Below are positions 16,449 to 24,500 of a DNA stretch of 37,155 nt, one piece after another. The stretch's first letter is position 1; each line of letters starts with the position of its first letter. The notes below the pieces were generated by a model. It was not told the DNA's origin, did not search any database, and worked only from the letters and a program-made list of their open reading frames with translations. The position numbers and the translations under genes were made by a program. Origin of the DNA: Chloroflexota bacterium (GTDB lineage Bacteria > Chloroflexota > Limnocylindria > Limnocylindrales > CSP1-4); the NCBI GenBank assembly GCA_021812735.1, contig JAKAMV010000009.1, positions 1 through 37,155 on the forward strand, read 5' to 3'.

Positions 16449-17632
16449 GCGGGAGCCAGATCGGCCGCGTCTGCGCGCGCCACGTCGAGACGCGCCACCT
16501 GCCGCACGAAGTCGACCACCGACTTGCCAAGCGCGCTGTCGCTACGGGCGACGACGAACGGAGCGCCCGTGTTGAGTGCCGTGATCGCCACCCGGTAGTC
16601 GTTCACGACCTGGTAGGCGATCTTGCGGCGCAGCGCGCTCTCCGCGTTCTTGATGGTGATCCCGGTGTACGCCGTCGACCGGTTCAGCACCAGCTGCACG
16701 CGTCCCGAGCCCATCCCGAGCTGCGACATCGTCTCGAGCACCAGCCGCACGTTCTTGAGGCAGGAGAGGTCGGCCGTCATCACCACGAAGACCACGTCCG
16801 ACGCAGCGATCACGTCGAGGTTGGCCTCGTCGAGCCGCTTGTCGATGTCGATGATCACGTAGTCGTAACGCTGGCGCAGCAGATCGATGATGGCGGCCAT
16901 GTGGTGCTGCTCGGCGCTGACGAGCTCCGCGGTCTCCGGCGATGGGGGCGCCAGCAGCAGGTCGATGCCACTGTCGTGGTGGATCAGGACCGACTTCAGG
17001 AGGTCCTGATCGATCGTCGGTGCGACGACGACGTCGACGATCGACTTGCGATCCAACCCCAGATCGAGGAAGACGCGGTGGTCGCCGAACTGTAGGTTGC
17101 CGTCGACCAGCACCACGCGGCGGCCCTGGTCGCGCTGCAGCGCGACCGCGGCGTTGATCGCCAGCGTCGTGGTGCCCACCCCGCCCTTCGCACCGTAGAA
17201 GGCGAAGACCCGGCCGGACGCCGACGGCTGCCCCACGGTCTCCGCGTAGCGCGGCGCGAAGCGGGCGAGCAGGCTCCGGATGCGCGCGAGCAGCTCGGCG
17301 GGGTGAAATGGCTTGACGAGGTAGTCGTCGGCCCCGGCGCGCAGGCCGCGCACCTTCTGCTCGATGTCGGTCTCGGCCGTCACCATGATGATCGGCACGT
17401 GCGAGGTGCTCCCCTCGTCGGCGCGGATCCGCTCGGCGACCTGGTACCCGTCGAGCTTGGGGAGCATGACGTCGAGCAGGATCAGGTCCGGCCGCTCGCG
17501 TTCCCGGACGCGCAGGGCCTCGGCGCCGTCGACGGCAACCAGGACCTGGAAGCCCTCCTGTGTGAGCGTGTACCCCAGGACTCGCTGGGTGTCGGGATCG
17601 TCGTCGACGATGAGGATCCTGGCGACGGCCAT
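16439..17632 (-). CDS. Response-regulator receiver fused to a CpaE/TadZ-like ParA-type ATPase
   Basis: The 397-residue product starts with a CheY-like receiver (1-125): acidic pocket D10-D12, phosphorylation site D54 in L-I-L-L-D-V-M-L-P-K, T85 and K107 (V-K-P-F). It continues into a MinD/ParA-type ATPase with deviant Walker A Y-G-A-K-G-G-V-G-T-T-T (146-156) and Y-D-Y-V-I-I-D-I-D. CpaE/TadZ proteins position tight-adherence pili at the pole, but here the receiver keeps its phospho-acceptor whereas classical CpaE receivers are often degenerate. No tad pilus gene is adjacent. ATG at 17632 is preceded by GAGAGG at good spacing and by a separate promoter. The true role, pilus placement or another polar process, remains open. 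Confidence 0.88.
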   Translation of the reverse strand: MAVARILIVDDDPDTQRVLGYTLTQEGFQVLVAVDGAEALRVRERERPDLILLDVMLPKLDGYQVAERIRADEGSTSHVPIIMVTAETDIEQKVRGLRAGADDYLVKPFHPAELLARIRSLLARFAPRYAETVGQPSASGRVFAFYGAKGGVGTTTLAINAAVALQRDQGRRVVLVDGNLQFGDHRVFLDLGLDRKSIVDVVVAPTIDQDLLKSVLIHHDSGIDLLLAPPSPETAELVSAEQHHMAAIIDLLRQRYDYVIIDIDKRLDEANLDVIAASDVVFVVMTADLSCLKNVRLVLETMSQLGMGSGRVQLVLNRSTAYTGITIKNAESALRRKIAYQVVNDYRVAITALNTGAPFVVARSDSALGKSVVDFVRQVARLDVARADAADLAPATT

Positions 17633-17669
17633 CTGACCTCTCTGGCACGGCAAAGCACGGATCGGGCGG

Positions 17670-17698
17670 ATGATACCTGTCCCGTGACGCCCTGTAAC
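17670..17698 (-). promoter_or_regulatory. Promoter of the receiver-CpaE gene
   Basis: GTTACA (4 of 6), a 17-bp spacer and TATCAT (5 of 6) on the minus strand predict a start near 17663 and a 31-nt leader with a Shine-Dalgarno sequence (AGAGAGG) before the ATG. This is one of the few promoters in the window with both boxes. Confidence 0.55.
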
Positions 17699-17712
17699 CT
17701 GCGCGATCCGCC

Positions 17713-17737
17713 GGCACCGGCTTAATCAGCCGGCGCC
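17713..17737 (-). terminator. Hairpin over the stop codon of the SPFH gene
   Basis: GGC-x-CCGGCT pairs with AGCCGG-x-GCC across a 5-nt loop, with a central mismatch. The stop codon of the SPFH gene lies in the loop region. There is no T-run afterwards, so it is a weak terminator candidate separating SPFH from the next promoter. Confidence 0.4.
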
Positions 17738-18718
17738 GTGCTGCGTGCTCTCGGCCACGCCTGTCCCGCCCGCCGGCGGGGCGTCTCCCGGCGACTGCCC
17801 CGGCGTCCCCGAAGCTGACGGGCCACCCCGCGGCCCGACGCCGGCCATGCCGCGTTCGACGTAGCCGGTGATCGGACGCAGCAGCTCGGTGAACTCCAGG
17901 GGGATCACGAACTTCGTGGCCGGCCCGCTGCCCAGCGTCTTGAGCGCGTCCAGATACTGCAGCGCCATGGTCTTTTCGTCAACGCCCTTCGCGGCGCTAA
18001 AGATCCGTTCGAGCGCCTGGCTGAACCCCTCGGCGCGCAGGATGGCGGCCTGCCGGTCGCCTTCCGCGCGCAGGATCGCCGACTGCTTGTCGCCCTCGGC
18101 GACGTTGATCGTCGACTGGCGCGTGCCCTCCGACTCGGTGATGACGGCCCGTCGCGTCCGCTCGGCGGAGAGCTGACGATTCATCGCTTCTTGCACGTCG
18201 CGCGGCGGGGTGATCTCGCGGATCTCCACCGTGGTGACCTTGCCGCCCCAGCGCTCGGTGACCTCGTCGAGTTTCGCCCGCAGGATCTCGTTGATCTGTT
18301 CGCGCTTGCTGAGCACCTCGTCGAGCAGGATGTCGCCGATGACCGCGCGCAAGGTGGTGGTGGCCACGCCCTGCAGGGCGCCCGCGAAGAACGCGACCTG
18401 CACCACGCTCTTGAGCGGATCGACGATGCGCCAGTAGATCAGGAAGTCGACATTGATCGGCGCGTTGTCCTTCGTGATCGTGGTCTGACTGGGGACCTCG
18501 ATGAACTGCTCGCGGAGGTCCACCGTCACTGGTCGGTCGACGATCGGGATCAGAAAGACGAGCCCGGGCCCCTTGACGAGGTCCGGCCCGGTGCGGCCGA
18601 AGCGGAAGACGACGAGTCGGGCGTACTCGTTGACGATGCGCACCGACAGGTACAGCAGGACGAGCACGATGACGACGGCGAGCACGAGCGCGGCGAGCGC
18701 GACCGGATCCAGGTTCAT
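17726..18718 (-). CDS. SPFH/stomatin-type membrane protein (slipin)
   Basis: The 330-residue product has one N-terminal membrane helix (about 5-28), then a band-7/SPFH domain: Y-A-R-L-V-V-F-R-F-G-R, G-P-G-L-V-F-L-I-P, D-L-R-E-Q, and V-E-I-R-E-I-T-P-P. A coiled-coil stretch rich in Ala, Glu and Arg follows, with the repeated A-I-L-R-A-E-G-D-R-Q. The tail is Gly/Pro rich. Its ATG overlaps the stop of the NfeD-like protease gene (ATGA). SPFH-NfeD pairs are a recurrent module in which the protease is thought to act on the stomatin partner in membrane-quality control or microdomain maintenance. The coupling supports a physical complex; the cellular target is unknown. Confidence 0.92.
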   Translation of the reverse strand: MNLDPVALAALVLAVVIVLVLLYLSVRIVNEYARLVVFRFGRTGPDLVKGPGLVFLIPIVDRPVTVDLREQFIEVPSQTTITKDNAPINVDFLIYWRIVDPLKSVVQVAFFAGALQGVATTTLRAVIGDILLDEVLSKREQINEILRAKLDEVTERWGGKVTTVEIREITPPRDVQEAMNRQLSAERTRRAVITESEGTRQSTINVAEGDKQSAILRAEGDRQAAILRAEGFSQALERIFSAAKGVDEKTMALQYLDALKTLGSGPATKFVIPLEFTELLRPITGYVERGMAGVGPRGGPSASGTPGQSPGDAPPAGGTGVAESTQHGAG

Positions 18719-20091
18719 CGACCAGCTACCTCCACCTCAGCCGATCCGCCGGGACCGGCACGTTCCACGATGAGCAGCAGGCCCTCCTGCCCGACCACCC
18801 GCACCGGCGCCCCACGCTCCATCGCGCCACCGTCCACGCTTCGGGCGCTCCATTCCTCGCCGCCAGCGTACACCGTGCCGATCGGCGTCAACGGACGTCG
18901 AACGCTGCCCGGCATGCCCACCGGCACCGCCACGGTCCCGTCCGCCACGCTGCCGCCCAGCCCAATCGGCAGCCGCGGGCGGTGTCGCACGCGCCAGGCC
19001 GCCGCCACGACCAGCAACATGAACGCCGCGCTGAAGCCCGCCATCGTCGCGATCACGGGCCACGCCACCCCGGCGCTCGGCTCGAAGGGACCCGGTTGCG
19101 TGTAGAGGGCACCAGCGCCAAGCACGAAACAGACGAGCCCCACGAGCGTGATCACGCCGTGGCTCGTCACCGTCACGTCCACGGCGAAGAGGACGAGCGC
19201 GATCACGAGCAGCAGCAGCCCACCGAGGTTCACCGGCAGGCTGCCGAACCCGATGAAGGCAAGGACCAGCGCGACCCCGCCGAGTGCACCGGTCACCAGG
19301 TTCGGATGGGCGAATTCGAGGATCAGCCCGTACGCCCCCAGCACGAAGAGGATGAACGCGAGGTTCGGATCCGCGAGCAGGTGCAGCAGCTGCTGCACCG
19401 GGTTCATGCCGAGCTCCTCGATCTGCGCGCCTTCGAGCGAGAGGGTGACGGTATGGGTGCCGGCCAGGAGCGGTCGGCCCGAGGCAAACGCCAGGACGTC
19501 GGGGAGTGTGGCCGCGATCCCGTCCACGGCGCCAGCACTCACCGCCTCGTTCGCCGATGACGACGTCGCGTTGCGCACGGCCGACACGGCCCATGCCACG
19601 TTGCGATGGCGGGCCTCCGCGATCGCCGTGATGTTGGCGATCGTGTCGTTCATGACCTTCTGGCCTTCGGTCCCCGTCAGATCTTGACCTCCGGCCCCCA
19701 CCGGCGAGGCCGCCCCGATGTTGGTGCCGGGCGCCATCAACGCCAGCGCCCCGGCGAGCGTGATGAAGGTGCCCGCGCTGGCGGCCCTCGCGCCCTGCGG
19801 GGCGACCCACGTGATCACTGGCACCGGCGATCCAAGGATCTCCTGGGTGATCGAGCGCATGGCGTCGAGCAAACCGCCGGGCGTATCGATCTGCAGGACG
19901 ACGGCTGCCGCGCCCTCACGTTCGGCGTGCGCCAGCCCGTCGTGCACGTACCCGGCCATCACCTGGTCGACGACGCCGGTCAGCGGCATCACCACGACCA
20001 GCGGCGTCGCGGCGCGTGCCGGCCCCGCAGGGAGCAGCACCAGGCCCAGCGCCACGACCAAGAGCGCGATCGGTCGAACCACCACGCGCAT
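18715..20091 (-). CDS. nfeD: NfeD-family membrane protein with ClpP-class serine protease domain
   Basis: The 458-residue long-form NfeD has a signal peptide (1-28, ending A-R-A-A) and a ClpP-like protease domain carrying I-D-T-P-G-G-L (68-74). The predicted catalytic serine is S105 in A-S-A-G-T-F-I and the lysine K145 in Q-K-V-M-N-D, the Ser-Lys dyad known from archaeal PH1510. Several membrane helices follow (about 245-395), then a C-terminal OB-fold NfeD domain (G-x-x-G-T-V at 415-420). The start at 20091 is chosen because GGGAGG lies 8 nt upstream; the ATG at 20112 overlaps the putative -10 box. It is coupled to the SPFH gene and probably cleaves its C-terminal region. Confidence 0.92.
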   Translation of the reverse strand: MRVVVRPIALLVVALGLVLLPAGPARAATPLVVVMPLTGVVDQVMAGYVHDGLAHAEREGAAAVVLQIDTPGGLLDAMRSITQEILGSPVPVITWVAPQGARAASAGTFITLAGALALMAPGTNIGAASPVGAGGQDLTGTEGQKVMNDTIANITAIAEARHRNVAWAVSAVRNATSSSANEAVSAGAVDGIAATLPDVLAFASGRPLLAGTHTVTLSLEGAQIEELGMNPVQQLLHLLADPNLAFILFVLGAYGLILEFAHPNLVTGALGGVALVLAFIGFGSLPVNLGGLLLLVIALVLFAVDVTVTSHGVITLVGLVCFVLGAGALYTQPGPFEPSAGVAWPVIATMAGFSAAFMLLVVAAAWRVRHRPRLPIGLGGSVADGTVAVPVGMPGSVRRPLTPIGTVYAGGEEWSARSVDGGAMERGAPVRVVGQEGLLLIVERAGPGGSAEVEVAGR

Positions 20092-20110
20092 CACGCGTGC
20101 CTCCCGGTCC

Positions 20111-20116
20111 ATCCTA
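20111..20116 (-). promoter_or_regulatory. -10 box of the nfeD-SPFH operon
   Basis: TAGGAT lies 19 nt upstream of the ATG at 20091. Together with GGGAGG at 20099-20104 it suggests a short leader with a ribosome binding site, in contrast to the leaderless-type starts elsewhere. No -35 box was identified. Confidence 0.4.
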
Positions 20117-20129
20117 CGGCGCGGCCCAA

Positions 20130-20151
20130 GGGCCGGACGGACCGTCGGCCC
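20130..20151 (-). terminator. Hairpin after the Nudix-type gene
   Basis: GGGCC-x-GACGG pairs with CCGTC-GGCCC around a single loop base, with one bulge; the innermost pair would have to open to leave a sterically possible loop. It lies 12 nt past the stop of the gene at 20163. No T-run follows. Confidence 0.4.
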
Positions 20152-20162
20152 CGATCCCATGC

Positions 20163-20777
20163 TCAGCGCGGCGACGCCAGCAGATGGTCCAGGAGCAGCG
20201 CGCTCCAGGTCTCCATCTGGTTGCGCACCGCCTGCGCGTCCTCCAGTGAGACAAACGCTCCGCTCAGCTTTTCGGTTTCGCGGATCGCCACCCGGCGCCC
20301 GCCGGCTTCGGCCTCGTAGACGATCCCGAGGTGCACGGCGCCGACCGGGTCGGCGTCGTCGTTGAGGAGCCCGAGGAGCCGCCATTCCGGATCGAACGAG
20401 GCGTCGATCTCCTCGTGCCATTCGCGCCGCAGCCCTCCCTCGATCCCGTCGTCGCCGGGGTTGATGTGGCCGCCCACGCCGATCGTGTAGCGGTCGTGCA
20501 GACGCGGGTCCCCGCCCGCGCGTGTGCGGCGCATGAGGAAGATCCGGGGACCGTCACGCAGCACGAGGTACGGGATCAGCTGTTTCCAGGTCGGATCGCG
20601 TTCGGCCTCGGCCCGGGGGCGGAACGTCGCCGCTGCCAGCGCGGCCGTCAGGATCGGCGCCACACCGACAGCCAGGACCCCCCGCCACCCATCGTCGGCC
20701 CACAGGCGTGAGCGGGGCGCTCCGAGGACCTGCCCGCCGCCACGCACCGCCAGCGCCCCGACCGAGGGTCGCTTCAT
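20163..20777 (-). CDS. Nudix-superfamily hydrolase-like protein
   Basis: The 204-residue product carries a Nudix-like core: I-P-Y-L-V-L-R-D-G, L-M-R-R-T-R-A-G-G, then Y-T-I-G-V-G-G-H-I-N-P-G-D-D followed by G-L-R-R-E-W-H-E-E-I-D. The helix with R-E-x-x-E-E, which binds metal in Nudix enzymes, is intact. The first Glu of the canonical G-x5-E-x7 box is replaced by Asp with altered spacing, as in the group once labelled predicted MutT-like phosphoesterases. About 70 residues precede the core without a recognisable motif. Its ATG overlaps the tyrA stop (TGATG), so the two are translated together. The substrate cannot be predicted and the link with aromatic amino acid synthesis may be only positional. 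Confidence 0.75.
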   Translation of the reverse strand: MKRPSVGALAVRGGGQVLGAPRSRLWADDGWRGVLAVGVAPILTAALAAATFRPRAEAERDPTWKQLIPYLVLRDGPRIFLMRRTRAGGDPRLHDRYTIGVGGHINPGDDGIEGGLRREWHEEIDASFDPEWRLLGLLNDDADPVGAVHLGIVYEAEAGGRRVAIRETEKLSGAFVSLEDAQAVRNQMETWSALLLDHLLASPR

Positions 20778-21652
20778 CACGCGTCGCCCCGTCGCTCGAG
20801 CAGCGCGGCGCGGACTCGCTCGAACCTGGCCCGCAGCCCCTCGACCGCCGGGAGATCGGGCGACTCGGGGAGGCTGCCAAGCTCGTCGCGCCACTCGGCC
20901 AGGATCGCGGCGAAGCGTTCCAGCCACGCGAGCAACTCGTCCCGGTTGAGCGCGGCAATCCCCGCCCCCAGATCCGGATCGCCGCGTGCCACCCGCGTCG
21001 CGTCGCGCCAGCCACCGGCGGCCAGCTCGGCCGCTGGTGCCCACACCTCGCTCGAGGTCACGGTCTCCGCAAGGGCGGCGGCCACCACCAATGGCAGGTG
21101 GCTGATCGCCGCCACGAGCCGATCGTGCTGGGCCGCGTCGAGCACGATCGGACGGGCACCACACGCCAGCGCCAGCGTGCGCACGCGCTCGACATCGTCT
21201 GGTCCTGACCCCGCCGACGGGACCACGATCCACGGGCGCCCGGCGAACAGGTCCGCCCGCGCCGCCTCGTACCCACGCGCCTCGAGCCCGGCCATCGGAT
21301 GGCCGCCCACGTGCCGCAGGCCCGGCACGGCCTCGGCGACCCGGCCGATCCGGACCTGCGCGGAGGTGACGTCGGTGAGCGTGTGGCGGCCCGCCGCCAC
21401 CAGCGGGCCGAGCCGCGCCACCAGTTCGAGGTTCGCCAGCGGGCTTGCGGCGAGCAGCACCAACTCCGCGTCGGCGACCGCCTCCTCGGCCGTCGCGGCC
21501 ACCGCGTCGATGACGCCGTCGGCGAGGGCAGCGCGCGGCGCGTCCACAGAGCGGCTCCAACTGGTCACACGCCAGGTGCCCGCATCGCGGGCCGCGAGGG
21601 CGCGGGCCACCGAGCCGCCGATCAGTCCAACGCCGATGATCGCGAGTCGCAC
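20777..21652 (-). CDS. tyrA: Prephenate (or arogenate) dehydrogenase
   Basis: TyrA oxidatively decarboxylates prephenate in tyrosine synthesis using NAD(P). The 291-residue product has the Rossmann start M-R-L-A-I-I-G-V-G-L-I-G-G-S-V-A, T-D-V-T-S-A-Q-V (about 92-99), G-G-H-P-M-A-G (116-122) and the helical dimer domain with D-x-x-Q-H-D-R-L-V-A-A-I-S-H-L-P, which carries the active-site His. There is no chorismate mutase or ACT domain. The start is GTG at 21652 with TAGACT 6 nt upstream, another leaderless arrangement. Cofactor and substrate preference (prephenate versus arogenate) are not decided by the visible motifs. Confidence 0.92.
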   Translation of the reverse strand: MRLAIIGVGLIGGSVARALAARDAGTWRVTSWSRSVDAPRAALADGVIDAVAATAEEAVADAELVLLAASPLANLELVARLGPLVAAGRHTLTDVTSAQVRIGRVAEAVPGLRHVGGHPMAGLEARGYEAARADLFAGRPWIVVPSAGSGPDDVERVRTLALACGARPIVLDAAQHDRLVAAISHLPLVVAAALAETVTSSEVWAPAAELAAGGWRDATRVARGDPDLGAGIAALNRDELLAWLERFAAILAEWRDELGSLPESPDLPAVEGLRARFERVRAALLERRGDA

Positions 21653-21658
21653 GGCGGC

Positions 21659-21664
21659 AGTCTA
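21659..21664 (-). promoter_or_regulatory. -10 box of tyrA (leaderless geometry)
   Basis: TAGACT is followed by 6 nt and the GTG start of tyrA. There is no Shine-Dalgarno sequence and no clear -35 hexamer. Confidence 0.45.
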
Positions 21665-21714
21665 CCGGGCGCGCCCCTCCGCGATGGGCGGACCGAGCCG
21701 GCCCCACCCGGCAG

Positions 21715-21745
21715 GACGGCCGACCGCTGGCTCGCGTCGGCCGTC
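21715..21745 (-). terminator. Hairpin after the zinc-ribbon gene
   Basis: A perfect 10-bp inverted repeat (GACGGCCGAC with GTCGGCCGTC, 11-nt loop with an inner GC/GC pair) starts 11 nt past the stop at 21756. No T-run follows. It would insulate tyrA from upstream transcription. Confidence 0.5.
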
Positions 21746-21755
21746 GGCGCGCCCC

Positions 21756-22001
21756 CTACCCCCGCCTGCGGCGGTCAGTGCCGGAGCGTCGATCTCCCTG
21801 CCGCCGCTCCAGGCCGCCCGGCGGACCCGGGTTCCACGACGGGTTTTCGCGGCGCAGCCCCTGACGTCGGTCGTGGTGGCGACGCTCATCGTGCATAAGC
21901 GCCCCGCAGCGCGGGCAGCGCCGCTCGTTGGGGAGCAGCAGCTCGCGCGGTTCCGTCGTGTAGATGCGCCGGCCACACGTCCAGCAGGCGAGGGTTGGCA
22001 T
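21756..22001 (-). CDS. Small zinc-ribbon protein with Arg-rich C-terminal repeats
   Basis: The 81-residue product has an N-terminal C-W-T-C-G and a second C-P-R-C-G pair 19 residues later, a classical four-cysteine zinc ribbon. A basic tail follows with repeated R-R-x-G-x-R-R-like units (D-R-R-Q-G-L-R-R, E-R-R-Q-G-D-R-R, G-T-D-R-R-R-R). The ribbon plus basic tail suggests binding to nucleic acid or ribosomes, but that is inference. The ATG at 22001 is preceded by GAGAG at 7 nt, preferred over a GTG two codons earlier. It lies 57 bp downstream of trpB and could be on the same transcript. Confidence 0.75.
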   Translation of the reverse strand: MPTLACWTCGRRIYTTEPRELLLPNERRCPRCGALMHDERRHHDRRQGLRRENPSWNPGPPGGLERRQGDRRSGTDRRRRG

Positions 22002-22058
22002 GCGCACACTCTCTCACAAGCGGGAATCCCACGCGACGCAGCCGCCACCGCGCCTGGT

Positions 22059-23417
22059 TCAGACCCGCGGCACCGCCGCCAGCGCCTCGCGGACGCGTTC
22101 GACCGGATATTCGTAGTCCTCGAGCTGGCCGGCCAGATAGCGTTCGTACGCCGACAAGTCGAAGTGCCCGTGCCCGGAAAGCCCGAACAGAATCACACGC
22201 GACTGCCCGAGCTCGCGTGCCTCGAGCGCCTCGTCGATCGCCGCACGGATCGCATGCGCCGACTCGGGCGCCGGAGCGATCCCCTCGGTGCGCGCGAACT
22301 GGACGCCGGCCTCGAACGTCGGCCGCTGGTGGACGGCACGTGCCTCGATGATCCCCTGCTCCTTCAGCAGGCTGACCAGCGGGGCCATGCCGTGGTAGCG
22401 GAGGCCGCCGGCGTGGATCGGCTCGGGTACGAAGTCGTGCCCCAGCGTGTACATCTTCACCAGCGGCGTGAGCCGCGCGGTGTCGCCAAAGTCGTATTCG
22501 TAGACGCCGCGCGTGAGGCTCGGCGCCGCTTCGGGTTCCACGGCGACCACGCGGTACGACGCCTCGCCGCGCAACTTCTGCCCCACGAAGGGGAAGGTCA
22601 GGCCGGCGAAGTTCGAGCCGCCGCCGGCGCATGCGATGATCACGTCCGGCCGTTCGCCCGCCATCTCCATCTGCTCGATCGCCTCGAGCCCGATGACGGT
22701 CTGGTGGAGCAGGACATGGTTCAGCACCGAGCCCAAGGAGTACTTCGTGTCGTCGCGGCCGGCGGCATCCTCGACCGCCTCGCTGATCGCGATCCCGAGG
22801 GACCCAGGGCTGTCGGGATGCTCCGCGAGCACCTGCCGACCGTAGCCCGTCGTGGGGCTCGGGCTGGGCACCACCTGGGCGCCGTACAGCTCCATCAGGT
22901 TGCGCCGGTACGGCTTCTGGTCGTAGCTGGCGCGCACCATGTAGACCTTGACCTCGAGTCCGAAGAGCGCCCCGGCGAACGCGAGCGCGCTTCCCCACTG
23001 GCCGGCGCCGGTCTCCGTCGCCAGGCGCCGCACGCCCTCCTCGCGGTTGTAGAAGGCCTGCGCGATCGCCGTGTTCGGCTTGTGGCTGCCAGCGGGGCTG
23101 GTCCCTTCGTACTTGTAGTAGATGTGTGCCGGCGTACCGAGGGCACGCTCGAGGCGGTGGGCACGGTAGAGCGGCGCGGGGCGGTAGAGCCGGTACGCGT
23201 CGCGCACCGGCTCCGGGATCTCGATCTCGCGCTCGGCGCTCACCTCTTGGCCGATCAACGCCATCGGGAAGAGCGGCGCGAGATCAGCCGGGCCGATCGG
23301 CTGGCGGGTCCCCGGGTGGAGCACCGGGGCTGGCGGGACCGGGAGGTCGGGGACGATGTTGTACCAGGCGCGCGGAATGCGCGATTCGTCGAGCAGGAAC
23401 TTGGTCTGGGCGCTCAT
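22059..23417 (-). CDS. trpB: Tryptophan synthase beta chain, type 2 (TrpB2)
   Basis: TrpB2 is the PLP enzyme that condenses indole (or a phosphorylated serine analogue in some lineages) with serine to give tryptophan. The 452-residue length and the N-terminal extension before R-P-A-P-L-Y-R-A are typical of the TrpB2 branch, not of the alpha-coupled TrpB1. The PLP lysine is K113 in A-G-S-H-K-P-N-T-A and the phosphate-binding loop is C-A-G-G-G-S-N-F (263-270). Other family motifs are E-T-G-A-G-Q-W-G and H-A-G-G-L-R-Y-H-G. No trpA is adjacent, so it probably works alone as a salvage or indole-scavenging enzyme. Expression is controlled by an upstream T-box with a UGG specifier. SD GAGAGGTG precedes the ATG. 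Confidence 0.95.
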   Translation of the reverse strand: MSAQTKFLLDESRIPRAWYNIVPDLPVPPAPVLHPGTRQPIGPADLAPLFPMALIGQEVSAEREIEIPEPVRDAYRLYRPAPLYRAHRLERALGTPAHIYYKYEGTSPAGSHKPNTAIAQAFYNREEGVRRLATETGAGQWGSALAFAGALFGLEVKVYMVRASYDQKPYRRNLMELYGAQVVPSPSPTTGYGRQVLAEHPDSPGSLGIAISEAVEDAAGRDDTKYSLGSVLNHVLLHQTVIGLEAIEQMEMAGERPDVIIACAGGGSNFAGLTFPFVGQKLRGEASYRVVAVEPEAAPSLTRGVYEYDFGDTARLTPLVKMYTLGHDFVPEPIHAGGLRYHGMAPLVSLLKEQGIIEARAVHQRPTFEAGVQFARTEGIAPAPESAHAIRAAIDEALEARELGQSRVILFGLSGHGHFDLSAYERYLAGQLEDYEYPVERVREALAAVPRV

Positions 23418-23463
23418 CGCGGGTGCACCTCTCGCTGTGGGCCGTGTGGCCTCGAAGATGGAA

Positions 23464-23491
23464 CGACCCCGTCCCGCGAGGGACGAGGTCG
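23464..23491 (-). terminator. Terminator hairpin of the T-box leader
   Basis: A 12-bp stem (one G-U pair) with a TCGC tetraloop lies directly after the T-box sequence. Its 5' arm overlaps the segment that would pair in the antiterminator, and an alternative hairpin (CGAGGT-CTCG-ACCTCG) occurs just upstream. The run after it is only TTCC-ATCTT, so termination may be weak. Confidence 0.65.
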
Positions 23492-23740
23492 AGACCTCGT
23501 GGTGCCACCCTGCATTCCGGCCGTATGAGGGCCGCTCATTCCGCGGTCCGGGTACCCTGGGCTCCGAACCTGCCCTGCGCTAACGGGGGGCCTCCGGCCC
23601 GGGCTACTGCGCAACCATGGCTGCGCTTCACGCGGGCGTCTCGCGGGTCCATTCCCCGTCCCGCTGCCGGCACCGGCTCCCACCCTCCCGGCTCGCTGCT
23701 GCCCGCGGTTGACGAGTACTCTTCCCGGTCAACGACTGGT
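23464..23740 (-). ncRNA. Tryptophan-specific T-box riboswitch controlling trpB2
   Basis: The leader shows the T-box core AGGGTGGCACCACG (23511 down to 23498), matching AGGGTGGnACCGCG except at one base. Upstream is a Stem I region with GGGAAGAGTA and the distal G-C-rich arm GAGCCGGGAGGGTGGGAGC. On the 3' side of Stem I the sequence GGGGAA-TGG-ACCC places the codon TGG (23651-23649) in the specifier loop, which pairs with the tRNA-Trp anticodon. Uncharged tRNA-Trp would stabilise the antiterminator and permit trpB expression. All elements are in the right order and the specifier matches the gene function. The 5' boundary is estimated from the promoter. Confidence 0.93.
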
Positions 23741-23746
23741 CGGCCG

Positions 23747-23775
23747 AATCTACCGGCGCGCGGCGCGGATCGCAA
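23747..23775 (-). promoter_or_regulatory. Promoter of the T-box-trpB transcript
   Basis: TTGCGA (4 of 6), a 17-bp spacer and TAGATT (4 of 6) predict a start near 23740, just ahead of the T-box. The region between it and the stop of the next gene (23865) holds nothing else that I can identify. Confidence 0.5.
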
Positions 23776-23864
23776 GTCCGTGTCCGCGTCCGGTCCTGGT
23801 CTTCCGGCCATCCGCGGCCCGAGTCCGCACCGAAGCCTGGGTGGCGTGGCGGCGCCGCTCCCCT

Positions 23865-24494
23865 TCAGCCCGTCAACGGCACATCGAGCAGCGGCGTGTG
23901 GGTCGCACCCGCGCTCCCGAGCACGCTGCGGTAGAGCACCAGCCGATCGGCGGTCCAGGCGAGCACGCCCCCCGCCGGCGGCACCGGACGGGCGCCCAGC
24001 CCGACCGAGACGTGCGCTCCCGACCGATCGCGTTGCCGCGCCGCCGCGATCGCCGCGGCCACGGCGGCCACCAGCTCGTCCGGGGCCTCGCGCGCGATCG
24101 TGAGGTGCACGCGGAACGGCTCCTGCGCGGCCTGCCCGGGGGCCAGCAGCGCGGCCAACCCGGCGGCCAGCGCCGCGAGCTCAGCCTCGCCGCGCGCCAG
24201 ACTCACCCAGGCCACGCGCCCGCCGCGCCGCCGCTCGAACGCCCCGGCCTCACCCAGCTCGACCGGAAACGGGCCCCGAGACGCCGCCGTTCTCCGCACC
24301 GCCGTCTCGATCGCCGGCAGCGCCGCGAGTGGCGTGTCGCCCAGGAAGCGGACCGTCAGGTGCCACGTCTCCGGGGCCTGCCACCGCCCGCCGCGCACGC
24401 GACGCCGCACGGGCTCGAGGATATCGGCGAGCGTTGCGCGCACCCCGTCCGGGACAGGGACCGCGACGAAGAGCCGCCACGCCGCGCCGCCCAT
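23865..24494 (-). CDS. thpR: RNA 2',3'-cyclic phosphodiesterase (2H family)
   Basis: The 209-residue product is a 2H phosphoesterase of the ThpR/LigT type, which opens 2',3'-cyclic phosphates on RNA. It has R-L-F-V-A-V-P-V-P at the start and the two catalytic H-x-T-x motifs: H-L-T-V-R-F-L-G (about 45-52) and H-L-T-I-A-R (about 149-154). An F-P-V-E-L-G-x-x-G-x-F stretch lies between. Both histidines are present. It is the last gene of a probable five-gene operon; its ATG lies 6 nt after the stop of the HAD gene. Confidence 0.92.
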   Translation of the reverse strand: MGGAAWRLFVAVPVPDGVRATLADILEPVRRRVRGGRWQAPETWHLTVRFLGDTPLAALPAIETAVRRTAASRGPFPVELGEAGAFERRRGGRVAWVSLARGEAELAALAAGLAALLAPGQAAQEPFRVHLTIAREAPDELVAAVAAAIAAARQRDRSGAHVSVGLGARPVPPAGGVLAWTADRLVLYRSVLGSAGATHTPLLDVPLTG

Positions 24495-24500
24495 CAGTGC

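Noticed and set aside
21667..21756. Repeated GGCGCGCCC motifs on both sides of the tyrA-zinc ribbon gap
   Set aside because: Self-complementary GC runs of this size are common here and do not add to the clear hairpin at 21715-21745.
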